From NCBI RefSeq assembly GCF_013179285.1, contig NZ_WVNW01000003.1, positions 248,001 through 312,000 of the forward strand: 64,000 nucleotides of DNA, read 5' to 3'. The first letter of the stretch is position 1. The number at the start of each line of letters is the position of its first letter. Both the position numbers and the translations under genes were made by a program. Source of the DNA: Roseobacter sp. HKCCD6576-2 (GTDB lineage Bacteria; Pseudomonadota; Alphaproteobacteria; Rhodobacterales; Rhodobacteraceae). Shown piece by piece: positions 60,548-64,000 of this stretch. The notes below the pieces were generated by a model. That model was not told the origin of the DNA. It was given only the letters and a program-made list of their open reading frames with translations, and searched no databases.

Positions 60548-62473
60548 ATGACGGATTTCCTGCTACTGGCATTCATTTTTCTGATTGCGGGCGTGATCGC
60601 CGTGCCGATTGCGTCGCGGCTCGGGCTGGGTTCGGTCTTGGGCTATCTGATCGCAGGGATCGTGATCAGCCCGATCTTGGTTGTTCTTGGCGTCGATGTG
60701 ATCTCTATCCAGCATTTCGCTGAGTTTGGCGTCGTGATGATGCTGTTCCTGGTGGGGCTGGAACTGGAACCCAAGCTCCTTTGGGACATGCGCGCGCGAT
60801 TATTGGGGCTTGGTGGCGGGCAGGTGGTGCTGACCACGGTTCTGGTGACCGGGGTCGCGATGATGTTTGGGCAGCCTTGGACCATTGCTTTGGCAATTGG
60901 CCTGGTCCTCGCGCTTTCTTCGACGGCGATTGTTCTGCAAACCCTTGGTGAGAAGGGTCTTTTGAAGTCGGACGGCGGCCAATCGAGCTTCTCGGTTTTG
61001 CTGTTCCAAGACATCGCCGTGATCCCAATGTTGGCCTTCATCCCGCTTCTCGCCATGCCGGAGCTGATGGATCTGGGCGCGGAGGTTGCCGGTCATGGCG
61101 CCGAGGCGGCGCATGGTGCGGAGGATCACGGCGAGGGTGATCATGGGTCCGGTATGAGCCTCGTCTCGGGCCTCAATGGCTGGCAAACCGCGCTGGTGAC
61201 GGTTGGCGCGATCGCGGCGGTTGGGTTCGGCGGCACCTATCTCACCCGGCCGATTTTCCGCTTTATCGCGGTGGCGCAACTCCGCGAACTCTTTACAGCG
61301 ACCGCTTTGATGATGGTGATCGGCATTGCGCTGTTGATGTCCCTGGTGGGGCTTTCGCCCGCGCTTGGCACCTTCCTCGCGGGCGTGGTGCTGGCCAATA
61401 GCGAATACCGGCATGAACTCGAATCCGATATCGATCCGTTCCGGGGGCTGCTCCTCGGCCTGTTTTTCATGACCGTCGGCGCGGGCATCAACTTTGCGCT
61501 GCTGTTTGAAAACTTGGGCCTGATCCTAGGGCTGACCCTTGGCCTAATGGTCATCAAAGCCGGCGTCTTGCTGGCGCTTGCTCCGATCTTCGGTATTCGT
61601 GGATCGGATCGGTGGTTGTTTGCGCTTGGCTTGGCGCAGGCGGGCGAATTTGGCTTTGTTTTGCTGTCCTTCACAGTCGCCAATTCGGTCCTACCGACCA
61701 GCATCGCGGACCAATTGCTCCTGGTCGTGGCGCTGTCGATGCTGCTCACGCCAGCGCTCTTCATCCTTTTCGATCGCGTGATCGCGCCGAAATTCTCTGG
61801 CGAGCAGGACCGGGAAGCGGACGAGATCGGCGAGACGGGACAGATCATTATCGCAGGACGTGGCCGCGTCGGCGGGTTGGTTGAGCGCATGCTCAGTGCA
61901 GCGGGTTTTTCCTCCACGGTGATCGATTTCAGCTCAAAGCAGATCGACAATCTGCGTGCCTTCGGGATCAAGACCTATTTCGGCGACGCAACCCGACCCG
62001 ACATGTTGCATGCCGCCGGCATTGGCGAGGCGAAACTGCTGGTCGTGGCCATCGACGACAAGGATCAGATCACCGAACTGGTGCGCTATGCGGTCGACAA
62101 CTTCCCCGATTTGCACGTCATCGCCCGCGCGGTGGACCGCGATCATGTGTATCATCTGTGGGCGGTTGGCTGCCGCGATATCATCCGCGAAACCTATGAC
62201 AGCTCAGTTCGGATGGGCCGGTCGGCCTATGAGGCGATGGGTATATCGAAAGACCATGCCGAAGCCATGGCCGGCGTGTTCAATCGCACAGATCGCCGAG
62301 CAATGATTGAGGTGGCGGATGCGTATGACATCAATATCCCACCGACTGAGAACCCGGCCTATATCGCGCGGGTAAGAGAGATGATTGAGATCCGGCAGCC
62401 TGAAATGGCCAGGGAAATGGCCGAGATCAGGGCGGCCGAGGGCGGCGCGCCGCCCGCAACCAAAAGCGATTAG
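60548..62473 (+). CDS. Kef-type CPA2 cation/proton antiporter
   Basis: 641 residues from ATG 60548 (GGGG upstream; a TTG just before is less likely). About 12 membrane helices in the N-terminal 410 residues (LLAFIFLIAGVIAVPIASRL, LVVVLGVDVI-like repeat, LALSSTAIVLQTLGEKGLLK, VVALSMLLTPALFILFDRVI). A loop near 195 is His/Gly/Asp-rich (HGAEAAHGAEDHGEGDHGSG), perhaps binding metal or sensing pH. A C-terminal RCK/TrkA-N domain (IIIAGRGRVGGLVERMLSAA, YFGDATRPDMLHAAG) binds a nucleotide and gates K+ efflux. Protects against electrophile or pH stress. Ends four bases into the convergent DJ-1 gene. Confidence 0.93.
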   Translation: MTDFLLLAFIFLIAGVIAVPIASRLGLGSVLGYLIAGIVISPILVVLGVDVISIQHFAEFGVVMMLFLVGLELEPKLLWDMRARLLGLGGGQVVLTTVLVTGVAMMFGQPWTIALAIGLVLALSSTAIVLQTLGEKGLLKSDGGQSSFSVLLFQDIAVIPMLAFIPLLAMPELMDLGAEVAGHGAEAAHGAEDHGEGDHGSGMSLVSGLNGWQTALVTVGAIAAVGFGGTYLTRPIFRFIAVAQLRELFTATALMMVIGIALLMSLVGLSPALGTFLAGVVLANSEYRHELESDIDPFRGLLLGLFFMTVGAGINFALLFENLGLILGLTLGLMVIKAGVLLALAPIFGIRGSDRWLFALGLAQAGEFGFVLLSFTVANSVLPTSIADQLLLVVALSMLLTPALFILFDRVIAPKFSGEQDREADEIGETGQIIIAGRGRVGGLVERMLSAAGFSSTVIDFSSKQIDNLRAFGIKTYFGDATRPDMLHAAGIGEAKLLVVAIDDKDQITELVRYAVDNFPDLHVIARAVDRDHVYHLWAVGCRDIIRETYDSSVRMGRSAYEAMGISKDHAEAMAGVFNRTDRRAMIEVADAYDINIPPTENPAYIARVREMIEIRQPEMAREMAEIRAAEGGAPPATKSD

Positions 62474-63207
62474 CGCCCAAGCGTTTCGACGACCAACGCG
62501 GCCGCCGCAGCGCCGGAGAATTGCTGCTGCCCGGTGATCAGATTGCCGTCGCGGATCGCGAAGGGTTTGAACATCGAGTTGACCACGAAATTGGTGCCAT
62601 CCAGTTTGCGGGCTTCTTCTTCGATCCAGAACGGCTGAATCTTCTGACCGACGAAGGCATCCGCAAAGGCTTCTTCGGCATCGGCAAATCCGGTCCAGGT
62701 CTTGCCGTTGACCAGAAGCTCGCCGGTCGAGAGCCGGGTTTTCAAGAGGATGCAGGTGCCGTGACAGACGATGCTGACGAGCTTGCCCGCCTCATACGCG
62801 CGGGCGACAAATTCGTGCAGTTTGGTGTCGTCGATCATCGTCACCATTGGGGATTGTCCACCCGCGAGGAAGATCGCATCGTATGTGTCGAGATTGACCT
62901 CTGCGATGGATTTGGTGCCGTGCAGCAGCCCCGCATGCGTGGGTGACTTTTTGAACCCCAGGGAGAGAATGTCATGGGCGGAATACTGGCTCTCATCCTC
63001 GGGGTCGGAGAAGCCATCGGCCATCAGATCGCCGCCCTTGGGTGAGACAATCTCGACCTCATATCCCGCTTCGGTAAAGGTCCAGTAGGGGTGTGTGACT
63101 TCGGCCCACCAGAAGCCGACGGGCCAACCGGTCGTGGGCGAAGTGCCTGGGTTGGCGACGATCATCAGGATGCGTTTGGTGCCGTGTGTATCGATGGATG
63201 CAGACAT
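62470..63207 (-). CDS. DJ-1/PfpI-family protein
   Basis: 245 residues. AAAGGAAC precedes ATG 63207. The type 1 glutamine amidotransferase-like fold is marked by PTTGWPVGFWWAEVTHPYWT, FLAGGQSPMVTMID, LVSIVCHGTCIL with the nucleophile elbow Cys (CHG), and an acidic partner. The Hsp31/YhbO-like group is proposed to deglycate proteins or act as a glyoxalase; the exact reaction is uncertain. It overlaps the antiporter stop by four bases in a convergent arrangement. Confidence 0.88.
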   Translation of the reverse strand: MSASIDTHGTKRILMIVANPGTSPTTGWPVGFWWAEVTHPYWTFTEAGYEVEIVSPKGGDLMADGFSDPEDESQYSAHDILSLGFKKSPTHAGLLHGTKSIAEVNLDTYDAIFLAGGQSPMVTMIDDTKLHEFVARAYEAGKLVSIVCHGTCILLKTRLSTGELLVNGKTWTGFADAEEAFADAFVGQKIQPFWIEEEARKLDGTNFVVNSMFKPFAIRDGNLITGQQQFSGAAAAALVVETLGR

Positions 63208-63230
63208 GAAGAGAGTTCCTTTTCAGTGAG

Positions 63231-63773
63231 TTAGGAGGTCGTGTAGATCCAGGCGCCGAGCGCTTTGGTCACGCGGGGCATGATCACGTAGGTCATGAGA
63301 AAAACCTGCAGGATCACGGTGATGAGGAGGCGCGGCGCAAGGGGCCAGCCGCCGATCAGCGGGCTGAGGGCGATGTTGAGGGCGAGGACCAAGAGGAAGA
63401 CCACGGCGACGAGGATCAGCGCCATTCGAAACGCGTTCGGCTTTGGCAGTGGCGTGGCTCTCGGAGCCTCGAACCAGACCTCTAGCCCAGTCAGCCGATC
63501 CCAAACCGCGTCGCCCTCTACATGGGGCGCGATCTCCGCCAAGAAGCGGGCGCGCAGGTCAGATTGTTCGAAGGCGGCGAGATGATCCAGCGTGTCAAAA
63601 CGAAAGACGCTGATGTAAGGCGCGCCGGTGGCGGTTGGTCGATGAAACTCCGCACCAAGATAGCCAGGTAGGGCGGTGGCCGCGTCGGTCAGCCGGGTTA
63701 GCCAGTCTTCATAGGTCGCTTCAGCCCCGGGTTTCACGACACGGCGGGCGACGATGGTGACGGGGTCACTCAT
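63231..63773 (-). CDS. ABM-domain protein with C-terminal membrane segments
   Basis: 180 residues from ATG 63773. An antibiotic-biosynthesis-monooxygenase-like ferredoxin fold (VTIVARRVVKPGAEATYEDW, YLGAEFHRPTATGAPYISVF, RFDTLDHLAAFEQSDLRARF) spans about 1-105, then two membrane helices (ALILVAVVFLLVLALNIALS and LLITVILQVFLMTYVIMPRV). ABM proteins are small cytosolic oxygenases or heme-handling proteins; here the membrane tail is a distinct architecture. It overlaps the following partial gene by four bases. Function unknown. Confidence 0.82.
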   Translation of the reverse strand: MSDPVTIVARRVVKPGAEATYEDWLTRLTDAATALPGYLGAEFHRPTATGAPYISVFRFDTLDHLAAFEQSDLRARFLAEIAPHVEGDAVWDRLTGLEVWFEAPRATPLPKPNAFRMALILVAVVFLLVLALNIALSPLIGGWPLAPRLLITVILQVFLMTYVIMPRVTKALGAWIYTTS

Positions 63774-64000
63774 TGTCCGGCTCGCGACATGGCGCCAAAG
63801 GCCCAATCGCGCCCCTTGCCCCGCATCAGCGCCTGGTTGATCCAGGTGAGCGCAAAGGGTTCCAGAAGCCTGGCTTTGGTCAAATCGCCCGCGTCGAGCG
63901 GGTCAAACCCGAGATCGGTGAGGAGCGCGGCGACCACCTGTTTTGCCTTATCGTCATTGCCCGCCATGAACTGCACCGGCGGCACTGGAAACCCGGATGT
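63770..64000 (-). CDS. COG2085-like NADPH-dependent reductase, C-terminal part only
   Basis: The last 76 residues before the stop at 63770; the gene continues past the right edge. GNDDKAKQVVAALLTDLGFD, PLDAGDLTKARLLEPFALTW, then MRGKGRDWAFGAM match the C-terminal region of the F420-dependent NADP reductase-like family (COG2085). The nucleotide-binding N-terminus is not in the window. It overlaps the ABM gene by four bases (ATGA), so the two are cotranslated. Real activity is not told; many members in bacteria without F420 act with NAD(P). Confidence 0.75.
   Translation of the reverse strand, partial: TSGFPVPPVQFMAGNDDKAKQVVAALLTDLGFDPLDAGDLTKARLLEPFALTWINQALMRGKGRDWAFGAMSRAGQ

Noticed and set aside
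1-64000. CRISPR array, rRNA operon, complete insertion sequence or prophage
   Set aside because: No regularly spaced repeats, rRNA sequence or transposase/integrase reading frame was found on either strand.

Overview
The window is chromosomal DNA of an alphaproteobacterium of the Rhodobacteraceae (Roseobacter-like). This rests on gene content and order (hom-glpX-isochorismatase-recJ; cdd-deoA-deoB-add-upp; a beta-oxidation cluster with MerR regulators), GC-rich housekeeping genes, an operator resembling the LiuR consensus, and RTX proteins of a type common in marine roseobacters. Species cannot be named from the sequence alone.

Accessory region, 1-13.2 kb. A serine-hydrolase/RTX fusion runs off the left edge (1-1786, minus). 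Next come a 49-codon gene ending inside a hairpin (2111-2260), an Mrr-like endonuclease-fold gene broken in a G8 tract (2530-3706), a very large RTX protein with a lipase-like N-terminus and four tandem C-terminal repeats (4038-7499) behind two AT-rich orphan genes (7515-9044), a 5'-truncated beta-lactamase-family remnant (9387-9986), a ParE/RHH toxin-antitoxin pair (10184-10741), and an overlapping XRE + RuvC-like pair (11074-11896). The region ends at tRNA-Glu(UUC) (13188-13262). The last 15 bases of that tRNA gene are repeated in the same orientation at 12046-12060. Between the two copies lies a single gene (12180-12938) with an Rx4H motif of the kind seen in HEPN RNases. This looks like a 1.1-kb tRNA-targeted cassette and is the strongest candidate here for an undescribed (defence-like) unit.

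Core region, 13.3-40.2 kb. RecJ, an isochorismatase-like hydrolase, GlpX and homoserine dehydrogenase form a minus-strand operon. They are followed by a TetR regulator with a palindrome at its start, a fatty acid desaturase, glyA, nadK, a malic enzyme-phosphotransacetylase fusion, two paralogous small lipoproteins, propionyl-CoA synthetase, a soluble hybrid histidine kinase with REC and HPt-like parts, the nucleoside-salvage operon, a SPOR protein, a degenerate M48-like membrane protein, an ABC-F ATPase and an acyl-CoA synthetase.

40.3-54.6 kb. A sulfotransferase-like gene and a LysR regulator divergent from EamA and LysE exporters precede the fatty-acid degradation cluster on the minus strand: MerR, acyl-CoA dehydrogenase, a 70-aa protein, GST and a YidD-like protein up to a terminator, then fadA, two NTF2-like genes and fadB with 4-base overlaps. 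A second MerR gene, coupled to a secreted protein, and two PaaI-type thioesterase genes follow.

54.6-64 kb. A MATE exporter, pyrD with a DUF952 gene, a periplasmic 5'-nucleotidase, a DUF1127 mini-protein, a YedK/HMCES protein, tRNA-Gly(UCC), a Kef-type antiporter, a DJ-1/PfpI protein, an ABM-domain membrane protein and the 3' end of a COG2085-like reductase gene complete the window.
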